From JAOPZW01 sp963707695 (lineage in GTDB: Bacteria > Actinomycetota > Thermoleophilia > Solirubrobacterales > Solirubrobacteraceae): a stretch of DNA of 64,000 nucleotides. A program made the position numbers and the translations under genes. A model generated the notes under the pieces. It searched no databases and had not been told where the DNA came from. It worked only from the letters and a program-made list of their open reading frames with translations. The DNA lies in NCBI GenBank assembly GCA_963707695.1, contig CAVPQY010000004.1, forward strand, positions 62,001 to 126,000, written 5' to 3'. Position 1 is the first letter of the stretch. Each line of letters opens with the position of its first letter. Shown here one piece after another: positions 1 to 8,465 of this stretch.

Positions 1-948
1 GGCCAGGGCGAGCTGATCGGGGTGGCCTGCGAGAAGCCGCTGGCCCGAAACGTCGCGGAGGCGAAGCGGCTCCTGGAGCTGGTGGAGCGGGTGGGGCTAC
101 GGCACGGCTACCTGGAGAACCAGGCCTTCGCGCCCCAGATCGTGCATGGACGCGACATCATCTGGGCCCGCGGGGCCCGCCTGACCGGACGCCCCTACCT
201 GGCGCGGGCCGCCGAGGAGCACAGCGGCCCGCACATGCCGTGGTTCTGGCGCGGCAGCCTGCAGGGCGGCGGCGTGCTGAACGACATGATGTGCCACTCG
301 GTGCTGCTGGTGCGCTATCTCCTCTCCCAGCCCGGGACGCTGCTCTCCTCCCTCCGGCCCCAGCGGGTCACCGCCCACATCGCCAGCCTCAAGTGGACCC
401 GGCCGGAGTACGTGAAGCGCCTCGCGGGGGCGATGGGCGACGCGGTGGACTACGCCGCGAGCCCGGCGGAGGACTTCGCCAGCGTCATGATCGAGTTCAC
501 CGACGCCGACGGCACCAGGGTGTTGGGCGAAGCGACCACCTCCTGGAGCTTCGTCGGAGCCGGTCTCCGGCTCTCCGCGGAGCTGCTGGGGCCGGAGTAC
601 TCGATGTCCTGGAACACGCTGGAGGGCGGGCTCAAGCTGTTCTTCAGCCGGGCGGTGGTGGGCCAGTCGGGTGAGGACCTGGTGGAGAAGCAGAACGCGG
701 AGACGGGACTCATGCCCGTGGTCGCGAACGAGCCCGCCGCGTACGGCTACGAGGCGGAGGACCGGCACTTCGTGCGAGCGTTTCTGGGAGCTGAGCCGCC
801 GCTGCTGACCTTCGACGACGGACTCGAGGTCGTGCGCCTGTTGATGGCCTCGTACATGAGCGCCGAGGAGGGGAGAACGCTGAGCTTTCCGCCTCCCGGG
901 CTGGACGAGTTCGTTCCCGCGGTCGCGCGGGGGGAGTGGAAGCCTTAG
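1..948 (+). CDS. Gfo/Idh/MocA-family oxidoreductase, 5' end missing
   Basis: The reading frame is open from the first base, so the gene starts left of the window; 315 codons are visible. The segment lacks the N-terminal Rossmann GxGxxG but begins just before an EKPLA motif, the conserved Lys-Pro signature of Gfo/Idh/MocA NAD(P)-dependent sugar dehydrogenases. A GGGVLNDMMCHS stretch near visible residue 89 matches the family's glycine-rich segment followed by the Asp/His region of the substrate domain. The family oxidises sugars and inositols. It ends 2 bp from the converging MFS gene, which is paired with a DUF1080 protein, so a role in keto-sugar metabolism is an inference from context. The substrate is unknown. 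Confidence 0.85.
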   Translation, partial: GQGELIGVACEKPLARNVAEAKRLLELVERVGLRHGYLENQAFAPQIVHGRDIIWARGARLTGRPYLARAAEEHSGPHMPWFWRGSLQGGGVLNDMMCHSVLLVRYLLSQPGTLLSSLRPQRVTAHIASLKWTRPEYVKRLAGAMGDAVDYAASPAEDFASVMIEFTDADGTRVLGEATTSWSFVGAGLRLSAELLGPEYSMSWNTLEGGLKLFFSRAVVGQSGEDLVEKQNAETGLMPVVANEPAAYGYEAEDRHFVRAFLGAEPPLLTFDDGLEVVRLLMASYMSAEEGRTLSFPPPGLDEFVPAVARGEWKP

Positions 949-950
949 GC

Positions 951-2174
951 TCAGCTGGCGCCGACAGGCAGCGATTGCGCCACCGCCGCCCGCCCTGCCG
1001 GCCGGAACAGCACCGCGAACACCACCAGGATCAGTGCGGCGCCCGCCGCGGGAACCAGCCAGATCGCGCGCCACTGGTGCGCCGCCGGGCCGTGACCCGA
1101 GGTGAAGGCCTCCACCACGCGCCCCGAGACGATGCCCCCGATGAAAAGCCCTAGTCCCAGGGTCACGAACGCGATGAATCCCTGGGCGGCCGCCCGGATC
1201 CTGGGGGACGCCTGCTGATCCACGTAGATCTGCCCGGTCACGAAGAAGAAGTCATAGCAGATGCCGTGCAGCAGGATGCCCAGGTAGAGCATCCAGGCGA
1301 GGCTCCCGGCGTCGCCGTAGGCGAACAGGACGTAGCGAACGGTCCACGCTGCCATCCCCACCAGGAGAATGCCGCGCACGCCCAGCCGGACCAGGAACCA
1401 GGGCATCAGTACCATGAAGCCCACTTCCGACATCTGCCCCAGCGTCATCTTGCTGGCCGGCTCCGGCAGGCCGATCTCGTTCAGGAACAGGTTGGTGAAT
1501 GCGTAGTAGAACTGCAGCGGGATGCAGAGCAGGAAGGAGCCGATGACGAACACGGTGAACGACCGGTCCCGCAGCAGGGAGAGGGCGTCGAGCCCGAGGA
1601 CGTCGCGCAGGCTCAGCGGCTTCCCCGCCGCGTGCGGCGGGGTGTGGGGAAGCAGCAGCGAGTACGCGGCGAGGGCCAGCGAGGCTCCCGCGGCGATGCG
1701 CATCGGCACCGGCGTCGCCTCCAGTCCGAGCCTCCCGACGACGATCCCGGCCACGATCCAGCCGATGGTTCCCAGCACCCGGATCCGAGGGAACTCCCGC
1801 GCCGGATCGCCGGCGTGGTCGAAGGAGATCGAGTTGGTGAGCGCGAGCGTCGGCATGTAGCAGAGGGCGTACCCGATCAGCACCGGATAGAGCAGCCCGA
1901 AGCGCTCGATGGTGGAGGCGTACGCCAGCAGCGCGGCGCCCATCAGGTGCAGCAGCGCCAGGAGCCGCTCGGCGGCGAAGAAGCGATCGGCCACCATGCC
2001 GACGAAGAACGGCGTGATCATCGCGGCGACGGCGGTGCTGCCGTACGCCAGGCCGATCTGGGTGCCGTCGAACCCGCGGGTGGTACCCAGGTACGTGCCC
2101 AGGGTCACGAACCAGGCACCCCAGATGAAGTACTGGAGAAACATCATCCCGCGCAGCCTGGATCGAATGCTCAC
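951..2174 (-). CDS. MFS permease, nucleoside:H+ symporter type
   Basis: A 407-residue protein with about twelve hydrophobic segments. The N-terminus (MMFLQYFIWGAWFVTLGTYL) is the characteristic opening of NupG/XapB-like nucleoside symporter MFS proteins as found in Bacteroidetes and Planctomycetes, and length is normal for the family. The start codon overlaps the stop of the upstream DUF1080 lipoprotein by 4 bp (ATGA), so the two are translationally coupled. The family name suggests nucleoside uptake. However, homologues beside DUF1080 and Gfo/Idh genes are common in sugar-catabolic loci, so the cargo could be a sugar derivative. MFS membership is sure; substrate is not. Confidence 0.85.
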   Translation of the reverse strand: MSIRSRLRGMMFLQYFIWGAWFVTLGTYLGTTRGFDGTQIGLAYGSTAVAAMITPFFVGMVADRFFAAERLLALLHLMGAALLAYASTIERFGLLYPVLIGYALCYMPTLALTNSISFDHAGDPAREFPRIRVLGTIGWIVAGIVVGRLGLEATPVPMRIAAGASLALAAYSLLLPHTPPHAAGKPLSLRDVLGLDALSLLRDRSFTVFVIGSFLLCIPLQFYYAFTNLFLNEIGLPEPASKMTLGQMSEVGFMVLMPWFLVRLGVRGILLVGMAAWTVRYVLFAYGDAGSLAWMLYLGILLHGICYDFFFVTGQIYVDQQASPRIRAAAQGFIAFVTLGLGLFIGGIVSGRVVEAFTSGHGPAAHQWRAIWLVPAAGAALILVVFAVLFRPAGRAAVAQSLPVGAS

Positions 2175-2911
2175 TGGCCCGACGACGAGTCCAGGACTCT
2201 GATCTTGATGTTCCGGTAGGCCACCCAGTCACCGTGATCCTGCAGGGCGATGTGTCCGGCTGGCTCGCGGCCGTAGCGCGGCATGCTGGCGAACTTGCTC
2301 TTGCGCACCCGGTCTTCCCAGTCCGGGGAGCCCAGCTCGTACTGCACGATCCTGGTCCCGTTCAGCCAGTGCTCGACCCGCTTTCCCTGGACCACGATCC
2401 GCACCTGGTTCCACTCCCCGGCGGGGCGCACGATCCCCCGCGGTGCGGGGTACAGGCCGTAACAGGCCCCCGCGGAAGTCTCCGGCTTCGCCCCATCCGG
2501 GTGACGAGCGTCGTCCAGCACCTGCATCTCGGGCCCGCTCTCCCAGACATACTTCAGCTCGGGAGCTTCGCTGACGCGGTACATGATCCCGCTGTTGCCT
2601 CCGGCAGCCACCTTCCATTCCAGCGTGAGCTCGAAGTCCCGGAACACCTCGTCGGTGACGATGTCACCCGCCTCAGCAACCCGGGTGAGCGCGCTGTCCT
2701 TCACCTGCCAGCCGGCCGGCAGGCTGGCACTCTTGAAGCCCCGCCATCCAGCCGTACTCTCACCGTCGAAGAGGAGCCGCCAGCCGGCGCTCTGCTCATC
2801 AGCCGTCAACATGGCCGCCTCCGGGGCGGGCGTAGCGCGGGAGCAGGCGATCGCTCCCGCCACGAAACCGGCAGAGAGGACAGCCCGGGCCGCTCGGCAG
2901 CGCATGGTCAC
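2171..2911 (-). CDS. DUF1080 (3-keto-disaccharide hydrolase domain) lipoprotein
   Basis: A 246-residue exported protein. Residues 1-23 form a lipoprotein signal with the lipobox Cys at 23 (GAIAC). The rest is a single DUF1080 domain of the concanavalin-like fold, with LFDGES..GWRG near residue 47 and GGNSGIMYRV near residue 103, both typical. Pfam describes the domain as 3-keto-disaccharide hydrolase, acting on glycosides previously oxidised at C3. The start is preceded by GGAGGTGACC, a near-perfect ribosome binding site. It is the first gene of a two-gene operon with the MFS permease and faces a Gfo/Idh oxidoreductase, which fits a keto-glycoside route. Catalysis here is inferred from the family. 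Confidence 0.85.
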   Translation of the reverse strand: MTMRCRAARAVLSAGFVAGAIACSRATPAPEAAMLTADEQSAGWRLLFDGESTAGWRGFKSASLPAGWQVKDSALTRVAEAGDIVTDEVFRDFELTLEWKVAAGGNSGIMYRVSEAPELKYVWESGPEMQVLDDARHPDGAKPETSAGACYGLYPAPRGIVRPAGEWNQVRIVVQGKRVEHWLNGTRIVQYELGSPDWEDRVRKSKFASMPRYGREPAGHIALQDHGDWVAYRNIKIRVLDSSSGQ

Positions 2912-3086
2912 CTCCGAACCGAAAGTCTGGTGGTCGAGCTTGCCAAAAAGCTAGCGCGCCGGCAGAATCGCCGACAGCGGTCTGACCAGGTGGCTGGCCC
3001 GCTGTTGCTCCTGACGGGAGCATGCACGCCGTGCCGCCGAAGGCTGGAGAGGCGTTGATCGCCGGACGAGCGTTAGTTTTCTCCCC

Positions 3087-4373
3087 ATGGACACCTGTGT
3101 GATCGGCGCCGGGGCCGCCGGCCTCGCCGCCGCGCGGCACCTCGCCGCAGCCGGGATCCCATTCGAAGTGATCGAACGCGAGCGCGACGTGGGCGGGATC
3201 TGGGACGCGTCCCTGCCCCACAGCCCGGTCTACCATTCCGCCCACCTGATCTCCTCCAAGCCGCTCACCCAGTTCCCCGACTTCCCGATGCCGAAGGAGT
3301 ACCCGGACTATCCCGACCACGCGCAGGCGCTGGCCTATCTGCGTGCCTACGCCAAAGCATTCGGGTTGTACGACCATATCCGGTTCGGGCAGACGGTCGA
3401 GCGAGCCGAGCGACATGCCCCCGGCGAGTGGCGGGTGACGCTGGGCGACGGAACGGCGCGGCCGTACACGGGCGTGATCGTCGCCTCGGGCGTGCATTGG
3501 TCCCCAGCGACGCCGACGGTGCCGAGTGGGTTCGAGGGCATGACGATGCACTCCTGCGGGTACAAGTCGCCTGAGGTTTTTCAGGGCCGGCGGGTACTCG
3601 TAGTAGGCGCGGGGAACTCAGGCTGCGACATCGCGGTCGAGGCGGGGCGCCACGCGGAACGGGCGTTCCTGAGCGTGCGGCGGGGATACCACTTCATTCC
3701 CAAGTACGCCTTCGGCCGGCCGACGGACCAGGTGGGTGAGGTGGGACACCGGCTCCGGCTGCCGCTCGGCGTCCGGCGGGGGCTGAACGATCTAGTGCTC
3801 AGGACGGTGGTCGGCCGGCCGGAAGACTACGGGCTGCCGAGGCCGGACCACCGACTCCTGGAGAGCCATCCGATCGTGAACTCGGAGATCCTGCCGGCGA
3901 TCCGGCGCGGCGAGGTGCGACCCAAGCCGGACCTGGTCGAGCTGCGGGGCCGCGAGGCGGTGTTCAGGGACGGCACCTCGGAGCCGATCGATCTCGTCGT
4001 CTTCGCGACGGGATATCGGGTGACGTTCCCCTTCCTGGACACCCGCGATCTCAACTCCACCGACGGCCGGCCAAACTTCTATCTCCACACCTTCCATCCT
4101 ACCTACGACGACCTCTTCATCGTCGGTAACCTGCAGCCGGACAGCGGGGTATGGCCGCTGATGGACCTGCAGGCGCGGGCAGTCGCGGGATACATCGGGG
4201 GCGCCGGGGCGCACGGGCGCGGGGTGCGGGAACTCCGGGCGCGGAAAGGCGGGCCTTGGCCCGAACTGTCAGGGGGACTTCGGTACGTAGCGTCCGAGCG
4301 ACACCGGTACGAGGTGGAGCATGCCAGCTTCGCCCGCCGGATGCGGTCGGTGATCCGGTTGCTCGAGTCCTGA
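3087..4373 (+). CDS. Flavin-containing monooxygenase-like NAD(P)-binding oxidoreductase
   Basis: A 428-residue protein. The N-terminal FAD site GAGAAG lies at residues 7-12, followed by ERERDVGGIWD. The FMO signature FxGxxxHSxxYK is present as FEGMTMHSCGYK near residue 149, directly followed by the NADPH Rossmann motif GAGNSG near 173. A FATGYR motif near residue 309 is the usual FMO/BVMO C-terminal landmark. Such enzymes use NADPH and oxygen to insert oxygen at N, S or carbonyl carbon of small molecules. The gene stands alone, transcribed away from the DUF1080 operon. Substrate cannot be told from sequence; FMO and Baeyer-Villiger types are not distinguished here. Confidence 0.88.
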   Translation: MDTCVIGAGAAGLAAARHLAAAGIPFEVIERERDVGGIWDASLPHSPVYHSAHLISSKPLTQFPDFPMPKEYPDYPDHAQALAYLRAYAKAFGLYDHIRFGQTVERAERHAPGEWRVTLGDGTARPYTGVIVASGVHWSPATPTVPSGFEGMTMHSCGYKSPEVFQGRRVLVVGAGNSGCDIAVEAGRHAERAFLSVRRGYHFIPKYAFGRPTDQVGEVGHRLRLPLGVRRGLNDLVLRTVVGRPEDYGLPRPDHRLLESHPIVNSEILPAIRRGEVRPKPDLVELRGREAVFRDGTSEPIDLVVFATGYRVTFPFLDTRDLNSTDGRPNFYLHTFHPTYDDLFIVGNLQPDSGVWPLMDLQARAVAGYIGGAGAHGRGVRELRARKGGPWPELSGGLRYVASERHRYEVEHASFARRMRSVIRLLES

Positions 4374-4408
4374 TCCGCCCGCCGCGCGTGTCAGTCGGAG
4401 ACTGGCCC

Positions 4409-4666
4409 TTACCGCTTCCGTTCTACCACGGGGTCCCCCCGCCTGGTCGCCGGACTCAACCGACCGTTGGCATCCCAGCCGCGAAACTCGAAGTGCGCCG
4501 GATTCAGCGCCCGCTCCCCCGTGATAAACGCTCCGGTGGACTGGGTCAGGGTATGGGCGACCACGTCCTTCGCCAGCACGGAGGCCGTCTGCCATGTGCC
4601 CACGCTGATATAGGGATACTTGCCGGCGTGTTCGGGACGGAGCCGTGCTTCGCGACGTGACTTCAT
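4409..4666 (-). CDS. Small conserved-looking basic protein, unknown function
   Basis: An 85-residue ORF with a good ribosome binding site (GGAGG, 6 nt before ATG) and high third-position GC, which argue that it is real. It has no signal peptide or membrane segment and contains several Arg/Lys clusters. Recognisable patches are RPEHAGKYPYISVGTW near the start and LNPAHFEFRGW near residue 55. I have an impression of similar short proteins in related genomes but cannot name a family. It is convergent with the FMO gene and its upstream region lies opposite the ACS transporter promoter. Function unknown. Confidence 0.55.
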   Translation of the reverse strand: MKSRREARLRPEHAGKYPYISVGTWQTASVLAKDVVAHTLTQSTGAFITGERALNPAHFEFRGWDANGRLSPATRRGDPVVERKR

Positions 4667-4893
4667 GCGGCCTCCGGCATTGGTGGTGCGGAACCTTGCG
4701 CGCCAACGGTCGGGGTCGGCGAAGTGCGAGAGTGCTGGCGAACCGAGGCAGGGGCGGTGACGGCAAGTCTCATAGAAAGCGCCTCCGGCAGGGCGGACCC
4801 CGGATCGCCGCAGATTCTGCGCCAAACGAGGGAGACCAGCCGATTGTGTCGCGCGATTCGACGGCGTGCGATCGGTTGCGGCGGCCGTACCCT

Positions 4894-4925
4894 GACGGAC
4901 CAGTCCGTCGGTTCTGCTATATATT
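4894..4925 (+). promoter_or_regulatory. Candidate operator and -10 box of the ACS transporter gene
   Basis: A perfect dyad GACGGAC-CA-GTCCGTC (4894-4909) sits immediately upstream of TATATT (4920-4925). The GTG start of the transporter is only 6 nt after that box, which is the geometry of a leaderless transcript. The dyad lies where a -35 element would be, so a regulator bound there would control the gene. No TTGACA-like -35 is visible. Confidence 0.4.
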
Positions 4926-4931
4926 CGCCGC

Positions 4932-6260
4932 GTGACCCTCCCCACCCCTGACCTTCGCCCCGCGGCCGTGTCGCGGGTCTCCCGCCGGCTGATTCCATTC
5001 CTGCTCCTCCTTTATATCCTGAACTTCCTCGATCGGGTGAACGTCGGGTTCGCCGCGCTGGAGATGAACCGCGACCTCGACTTCGGGCCCGCGGTCTACG
5101 GCCTGGGCGCGGGGATATTCTTCCTCGGCTACTGCCTGTTCGAGGTCCCCAGCAACCTGGTGCTGTACCGCATCGGGGCGAGGGTCTGGATCGCGCGGAT
5201 CATGGTGACCTGGGGGCTCGCCGCGTCGGCGATGATGCTGGTGCGTACCCCCGCGAGCTTTTACCTCCTGCGCTTCCTGCTCGGCGTGGCCGAGGCGGGG
5301 TTCTTTCCCGGCATCATCTACTACCTCACCCACTGGTATCCCGCCCGCGAGCGGGCCCGAGCCTATGCCTGGTTCCTCTCGGCGATCCCGGTGTGCGGGG
5401 TGATCGGTGGGCCGGTCTCCGGGGCGCTGCTCGGCCTGGACGGCCGGCTGGGGTTGCAGGGGTGGCAGTGGCTCTTCCTGCTCGAGGGAATCCCGTCGAT
5501 CGTCGTGGGCATCGCCGTCCTCCGCCTGCTGCCGAACCGTCCCCGCGAGGCCCGCTGGATCCCGGCGGAGGAGCGGGCGTGGCTGGAGGTTCAGGTTGAA
5601 GGCGAGCGCGCCAGCGTCCCCTCCCACGGGGAGAGTCTGCGCCGGACGCTGGGGAATCCGCAAGTCTGGTGGCTGAGCCTGAGCTACTTCCTGCTGCTGG
5701 TGGCGCTGTACGGCTTCGCCCTCTGGCTGCCGCAACTGGTGAAGGCGAGCGGGACCTTCAGCAACTTCGAGGTGGGGGTGATCACCGCGATCCCCTATGC
5801 GGTCGCGGCGGTCGGGATGCTGCTGGTGGGCCGGAGCTCGGACCGAAGCGGCGAGCGGTATCTCCACCTCGCGCTGCCGGCGGTCGCCGGGGCGGTGGGA
5901 TTCCTCGCGACGAGCCGTGCCGACGGGACGGTGATGTTGGTGGCGGCGATGTCGCTCGTCGCGTTCGGCGTGCTCGGCTGGCTGGGGCCGTTCTGGGCGC
6001 TGCCGACCGCCTTCCTGCGGGAGCAGGCGGCGGCCGGCGGCATCGCGCTGATCAATTCGATGGGCGCGGTGGGCGGGTTCGTGGGACCGTATATGATCGG
6101 GCAAATCAAGGAGCGCACCGGGGAGTTCGGACCGGGCTTGATGTTTCTGGGTGGATGTATGGCGGCGGCGGCGGTGATCGTGCTGGGGCTGCGGTCGGCG
6201 TCCGTGCCGGCCCGGCGGGAGACGACCTCACCGCTCTCGGGATCACCCGGCGGGAACTAA
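4932..6260 (+). CDS. MFS transporter, anion:cation symporter (ACS) family
   Basis: A 442-residue membrane protein with about twelve hydrophobic helices. The N-terminal half carries LNFLDRVNVGFAALEMNRDL and the pattern GYCLFEVPSNLVLYRIGAR, both hallmarks of the ACS family (phthalate, galactonate, tartrate and similar organic anion importers). A second conserved patch, AEAGFFPGIIYYLTHWYP, follows. The GTG start at 4932 is chosen because it lies directly downstream of an AT-rich -10-like box and gives the normal N-terminus. The gene is monocistronic, with the next gene beginning 72 nt after its stop. An organic anion cargo is likely; which one is unknown. Confidence 0.87.
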   Translation: MTLPTPDLRPAAVSRVSRRLIPFLLLLYILNFLDRVNVGFAALEMNRDLDFGPAVYGLGAGIFFLGYCLFEVPSNLVLYRIGARVWIARIMVTWGLAASAMMLVRTPASFYLLRFLLGVAEAGFFPGIIYYLTHWYPARERARAYAWFLSAIPVCGVIGGPVSGALLGLDGRLGLQGWQWLFLLEGIPSIVVGIAVLRLLPNRPREARWIPAEERAWLEVQVEGERASVPSHGESLRRTLGNPQVWWLSLSYFLLLVALYGFALWLPQLVKASGTFSNFEVGVITAIPYAVAAVGMLLVGRSSDRSGERYLHLALPAVAGAVGFLATSRADGTVMLVAAMSLVAFGVLGWLGPFWALPTAFLREQAAAGGIALINSMGAVGGFVGPYMIGQIKERTGEFGPGLMFLGGCMAAAAVIVLGLRSASVPARRETTSPLSGSPGGN

Positions 6261-6332
6261 TTCCCGCGGCAGGCGTCGATTCATATGGAGCCGTCGATCC
6301 AGCGACTCCATACCATTCGCCCAGAGGACGCC

Positions 6333-6812
6333 ATGCGATCCCTGCTCGTTATTATGCTCACGCTCAGCGCCGGAGTCGCCGCCGCCCAGGGCGCGCCCCC
6401 GACCGGCGCTTCGCACGTTATCGTCGTCCCGCCGGACAAGGTCGCCTGGAATCCGGCCCCGCCCGCACTGCCGCCCGGGGCAGAGCTCGCGGTGCTGGAA
6501 GGCGACCCGAGCCAGACGGGACCGTACACAATGCGTCTGCGGATGCCGGATCACTACCGAATTCCGCCGCATTTCCATAGCGGGATCGAGCACGTCACCG
6601 TGGTCAAGGGAACGTTCAAGGTCGGGATGGGGGAGCGATTCGACGGCTCGGCCATGACCACCCTGCCCGCCGGCACCTTCGCTGCCCTCCAGCCGGGCAC
6701 ACGCCACTTCGCCGAAGCGCAGGGTGAGACGATCCTGCAGCTCCACGGGACCGGCCCGTGGGAGATCACCTACGTGAACCCGGCCGACGACCCCAGAACG
6801 CGGAAACCGTGA
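6333..6812 (+). CDS. Secreted cupin-domain protein
   Basis: A 159-residue protein with a signal peptide (residues 1-19, ending AAAQG) and one cupin barrel. The first cupin motif is PPHFHSGIEHVTVVKG, with metal-ligand histidines and glutamate. The second is LPAGTFAALQPGTRHF, with its histidine. The ATG at 6333 is preferred over upstream options because it follows an AGAGGA ribosome site and gives a clean signal sequence. It likely binds a metal in the periplasm; a catalytic activity cannot be assigned. The stop nearly abuts the downstream sigma-factor start, so the gene appears to head a four-gene operon. Confidence 0.82.
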   Translation: MRSLLVIMLTLSAGVAAAQGAPPTGASHVIVVPPDKVAWNPAPPALPPGAELAVLEGDPSQTGPYTMRLRMPDHYRIPPHFHSGIEHVTVVKGTFKVGMGERFDGSAMTTLPAGTFAALQPGTRHFAEAQGETILQLHGTGPWEITYVNPADDPRTRKP

Positions 6813-6814
6813 CG

Positions 6815-7414
6815 ATGGACAGCACCGCCGAGGACCGCGACTGGTTCGAGCGGGCGGTGCTCGCCCAGTTGCCTGAGCTGCTGGGAACGGCCCGGCGACT
6901 CACCGGGAACCCGGACGACGCGGAGGATCTCGCCGCCGAGGCGGTCACCCGAGCCTGGATGCACCGGTCCTCGCTGCGGGAGCGTGAGCGCTTCGCCGGC
7001 TGGCTGCACCGGATCCTGACCAACGTCTTCCTGAGTCGGCGTCGAGCCGAAGCGCTCCGGCCTCGGGAGACAGCGCTGGAGGAGCAGGTCGAGTTCTCCC
7101 TCTTCGAGCAGCTGCACCAGCCGTTCCTGCTCTGGTGGGGCACGCCGGAGCAGGAGTTCCTCGACCGGCTGCTCCGCGAGGACCTGGTCCGGGCCATCGA
7201 GGCGCTCCCTGAGCCGTTTCGGATCGCAGTGGTTCTGGCCGACGTGCGGGGATTCTCCTACTCGGACATCGCCGCCACGCTCGACGTACCGGTCGGCACC
7301 GTCCGCTCCCGGCTGGCGCGCGGGCGGGCGCTGCTGCAGAAGGCGCTCTGGGAGCACGCCTGCGACGCCGGCCTTCGCACCGAGACCCTCGAACCGCCAC
7401 GGGGCCAGCCATGA
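6815..7414 (+). CDS. ECF-type RNA polymerase sigma factor
   Basis: A 199-residue sigma-70 family regulator. Region 2 is seen in the RRLTGNPDDAEDLAAEAVTR segment (residues 24-43), and region 4 in FSYSDIAATLDVPVGTVRSR near residue 148, the helix-turn-helix that reads the -35 box. There is an unusual acidic, Trp-containing linker between the two regions (FLLWWGTPEQEFLDRLL). ATG 6815 is chosen; a GTG at 6809 overlapping the cupin stop is the alternative. Its 3' end overlaps the zinc-finger gene (ATGA), which probably encodes its anti-sigma partner. It should redirect RNA polymerase to a small regulon. Confidence 0.9.
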   Translation: MDSTAEDRDWFERAVLAQLPELLGTARRLTGNPDDAEDLAAEAVTRAWMHRSSLRERERFAGWLHRILTNVFLSRRRAEALRPRETALEEQVEFSLFEQLHQPFLLWWGTPEQEFLDRLLREDLVRAIEALPEPFRIAVVLADVRGFSYSDIAATLDVPVGTVRSRLARGRALLQKALWEHACDAGLRTETLEPPRGQP

Positions 7415-7662
7415 GTCATCCCCAGCCCATCACCTGCGACGAAGCACTGCGGATGCTCGCCGAGTTCCTCGATCGGGAGCTGCACTTCCCTGAGCACGAG
7501 GAGCTCGAGCGCCATCTGGAGCTGTGCCGCGGTTGCTTCTCCCGAGCCGAGTTCGAGCGACGGCTCAAAGGCGAGATCGGCCGGCTCGGGCGGGAGGAGG
7601 TCTCCCCCGAATTCGGCCGCCGCATCCGTCGCCTGCTCGGCTCTTTTGCCCAGCGGAGATAG
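7411..7662 (+). CDS. Small zinc-finger protein, probable soluble anti-sigma factor
   Basis: An 83-residue protein without membrane segments. It carries H-x3-C-x2-C as HLELCRGC near residue 31, the motif of the zf-HC2 anti-sigma zinc domain. Start and upstream sigma stop overlap as ATGA, so both are translated together. Known ZAS-type anti-sigma factors bind the cognate ECF sigma through this zinc-binding domain and often release it on oxidation of the cysteines. Here that role is inferred from motif and position. The absence of a transmembrane part suggests a cytoplasmic rather than envelope signal. Confidence 0.75.
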   Translation: MSHPQPITCDEALRMLAEFLDRELHFPEHEELERHLELCRGCFSRAEFERRLKGEIGRLGREEVSPEFGRRIRRLLGSFAQRR

Positions 7663-7664
7663 CC

Positions 7665-8447
7665 ATGGTCGCGATTCTGTCACTTGACCGCGAGGTGATC
7701 TTCGGCGCGGTGCGCCGGATGTACACCGATGTTGCGCGGAGGCCCGAGCGCGAGTTCCACTTCCCCACCGGCCGGCGGGCCTGCGAGCTCTTCGGCTATC
7801 CGGCCGGACAGCTCGATCGCCTTCCGCCCGTCGCGCTGGAATCGTTCGCCGGCGTCGGCTATCCCTTCGCCGCCGCCGTGATCCGCCCCGGCGACACGGT
7901 GTTGGACGTCGGGTCCGGTTCGGGTACCGACGCGCTCATCGCGGCGGCCCTGGTGGGACCGGGCGGACGGGTGATCGGCCTCGACCTGACCGACGCCATG
8001 CGGGAGAAGCTGGCGGCGAATGCCGCGTCCGCGAGGATCACGAACGTCGAGCTGCTCGCGGGCAACGCCGAAACCATTCCGCTCCCGGATGCCAGCGTGG
8101 ACGTGGTCACCAGCAACGGCGTGCTCAACCTGGTCCCCGACAAGATTCGGGCGATCCGGGAGATCGGCCGGGTGCTGCGATCCGGCGGCCGGCTGCAGGT
8201 GGCCGACATCGTGGTCCGCACGCTCCCGTCGGACGCCTGCCGGGCGCATCCGGAGCTCTGGGCGGAGTGTGTGGTGGGAGCCACCACGGCGGAGAGCTAC
8301 CTCACCTGGCTCGGGGAGGCCGGGTTGGTCGAGGCGGAGGTGCTCAGCCGCCACGACTACTTCGCTCACAGCGCCAGCGCCGAGACCAGGCGGGTGGCGG
8401 AGTCGTTCGGCGCGCATGCGGCGCTGTTCCGGGCGCGGAAGCCCTAG
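7665..8447 (+). CDS. Class I SAM-dependent methyltransferase, ArsM-like
   Basis: A 260-residue protein. SAM motif I is VLDVGSGSGTDALIAA near residue 80, followed by GRVIGLDLT and a post-motif TSNGVLNLVPDK near 150. The C-terminal WAECVVGATTAESYLTWL segment is laid out as in arsenite methyltransferases. However, the cysteine that ArsM has in its SNCVxNL motif is Gly here (SNGVLNL). That makes arsenite methylation doubtful, although the Cys in ECVVGA and another near residue 40 remain. The ATG is preceded by GGAGA and starts 2 nt after the zinc-finger gene, completing the cupin/sigma/zinc-finger/methyltransferase operon. The substrate is unknown; a role tied to the sigma regulon is likely. Confidence 0.8.
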   Translation: MVAILSLDREVIFGAVRRMYTDVARRPEREFHFPTGRRACELFGYPAGQLDRLPPVALESFAGVGYPFAAAVIRPGDTVLDVGSGSGTDALIAAALVGPGGRVIGLDLTDAMREKLAANAASARITNVELLAGNAETIPLPDASVDVVTSNGVLNLVPDKIRAIREIGRVLRSGGRLQVADIVVRTLPSDACRAHPELWAECVVGATTAESYLTWLGEAGLVEAEVLSRHDYFAHSASAETRRVAESFGAHAALFRARKP

Positions 8448-8465
8448 TCCGACGCCCCGGTAGGA

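Noticed and set aside
7665..8447. Calling the methyltransferase arsM
   Set aside because: The key cysteine of the SNC motif is Gly, so a gene symbol would overstate the evidence.
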